The notes beneath the pieces were generated by a model. It was not told where the DNA came from. It made no database searches and saw only the letters and a program-made list of their open reading frames with translations. From assembly GCF_026870155.1 (NCBI RefSeq), contig NZ_CP113975.1, forward strand, positions 1,054,001-1,118,000: 64,000 nt of DNA. The letters run 5' to 3'. The position numbers and the translations under genes were made by a program. Every line of letters begins with the position of its first letter. Position 1 is the first letter of the stretch. Below are positions 63,302 through 64,000 of this stretch, one piece after another. The stretch is from Flavobacterium marginilacus. GTDB lineage: Bacteria > Bacteroidota > Bacteroidia > Flavobacteriales > Flavobacteriaceae.

Positions 63302-64000
63302 ATGGAAAACAACAATAATAAAAGCTTTGAGGAAGATTTAGAGAATGATTTTAATTTAAAAGAATTTTTTGATAAGTATTTGGTTCATTGGAAATGGTTT
63401 GGTTTTGGGGTGAGCATTTGTTTGATTATGGCTTTTTTATATTTGAGATATACAATACCTCAATATAAGGCATTTACCACAATTTTGGTAAAAGACGAAA
63501 AGAAAGGGGGCATGCTTTCTGAACTTTCAGCTTTTGCTGATATGGGATTAGGTGGGAGTGTGGTTAATAATGTTGATAATGAAATTGAAATTTTAAAATC
63601 AAGAACGTTAATAGAAAGTACCATAAAAAAATTAAATCTTACGGTAAGTTTTATTTTTAAAGGGAAGATTAAAGATATTGAACTCTATGAAAAATCTCCA
63701 ATTGAAGTTACATTAATCAATCCTGAGAAGCATTTTTATGAGAATGAAATGATCTTAAATTATAAGGAATTAGCTCCAGATACCTTTGAATTAGAAATTG
63801 AATTTAAAGAAGATAAAGAGCAGGGTGTTCTTAATTCTACTTCAGTTGCTAAATATCATTATGACGAATTGATTACCACTCAGTATGGACAAATTATCAT
63901 TCGTAAATCTAAAATAAAGGTTGATGATTTAAAAGAAAAATTCGGAAAGTTTAGTATCGTAATTAGTCCGCTGGAAGATATAGTTGACAGTTTTAGAGAA
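63302..64000 (+). CDS. Wzc-like tyrosine autokinase/chain-length protein (3' end beyond window)
   Basis: An ATG at 63302, 9 bp after the wza stop, opens a frame that continues past the right edge. The first 233 residues show an acidic N-terminal tail (NNNNKSFEEDLENDFNLKEF), a membrane segment at about residues 34-50 (WFGFGVSICLIMAFLYL), and the periplasmic Wzz domain with YKAFTTILVKDEKKGG and NVDNEIEILKSRTLIEST. In complete proteins of this type a cytoplasmic BY-kinase domain follows, which is not visible here. It should control chain length and be the substrate of the CpsB-type phosphatase at 40.7 kb. Confidence 0.9.
   Translation, partial: MENNNNKSFEEDLENDFNLKEFFDKYLVHWKWFGFGVSICLIMAFLYLRYTIPQYKAFTTILVKDEKKGGMLSELSAFADMGLGGSVVNNVDNEIEILKSRTLIESTIKKLNLTVSFIFKGKIKDIELYEKSPIEVTLINPEKHFYENEMILNYKELAPDTFELEIEFKEDKEQGVLNSTSVAKYHYDELITTQYGQIIIRKSKIKVDDLKEKFGKFSIVISPLEDIVDSFRE

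Overview
The window looks like the chromosome of a Flavobacterium or a close relative (Bacteroidota, Flavobacteriia). The DNA is AT-rich and promoters carry the TAnnTTTG-type -7 element. There is a Bacteroidota-style T9SS C-terminal sorting tail, and proteins such as DUF5683, WbqC, the oversized LepB and the DUF6576-tailed rhomboid are typical of this phylum. No rRNA, tRNA or CRISPR array was found.

Layout. Positions 1-41.4 kb are mostly housekeeping DNA. A minus-strand block (1-8 kb) holds an edge-truncated glycosyltransferase, a PaiB/GNAT pair, murB, a DUF2461 gene, a rhodanese-thioredoxin lipoprotein and recF. Inside it a 1.34-kb IS4-family element has split a DUF1016 (YhcG-type) nuclease gene; an 11-bp target duplication is still readable. 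From 8.4 to 14.9 kb on the plus strand come a TPR membrane protein, ribH, mutL, two rhomboids and an EEP-family protein. They face the minus-strand run parA-parB-DUF5683-dapB-lepB-wbqC (15-20 kb). Then follow an SDR reductase, an aminotransferase, a secreted TPR protein and a T9SS-secreted pectate lyase with a 28-bp perfect palindrome (LacI-type operator) upstream. Next are an RsmI-like methyltransferase, a low-molecular-weight phosphatase, dnaA, a thioesterase, a YigZ protein, a HAD hydrolase, ribD, a GNAT, prmC, a TPR hybrid histidine kinase, an FtsX-type permease, hisS, a beta-helix-like secreted protein, an esterase and a CpsB-type phosphatase.

Positions 42-64 kb hold a plus-strand Wzx/Wzy-type surface polysaccharide locus. 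It begins with GDP-L-fucose synthesis (gmd, fcl). A compact cassette follows that looks like nonulosonic (sialic-acid-like) sugar activation: a CMP-sugar synthetase, an inositol-monophosphatase-family phosphatase and a fusion of a sialyltransferase-like domain to a NeuB-like synthase. A sialidase-like lipoprotein comes next. Then come an O-acetyltransferase, the Wzx flippase, a second sialyltransferase-like protein, GT4 and GT2 glycosyltransferases, a hexapeptide acyltransferase and the Wzy polymerase. The locus closes with the initiating sugar-phosphate transferase, the Wza exporter and a Wzc-like protein cut by the right edge. Two gene graveyards inside it (53.2-53.7 and 57.9-58.3 kb) hold chimeric or decayed glycosyltransferase and Wzy remnants, as expected where locus content is swapped by recombination.

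The most novel candidate is the 44.2-48.7 kb cassette: a synthase fused to a transferase-like domain, with an unusual phosphatase and a sialidase-like lipoprotein but no visible NeuC or Pse/Leg precursor genes. It could make a Kdn-like sugar from a mannose phosphate. Several intergenic spaces also hold structured or repetitive elements that the genes do not explain.
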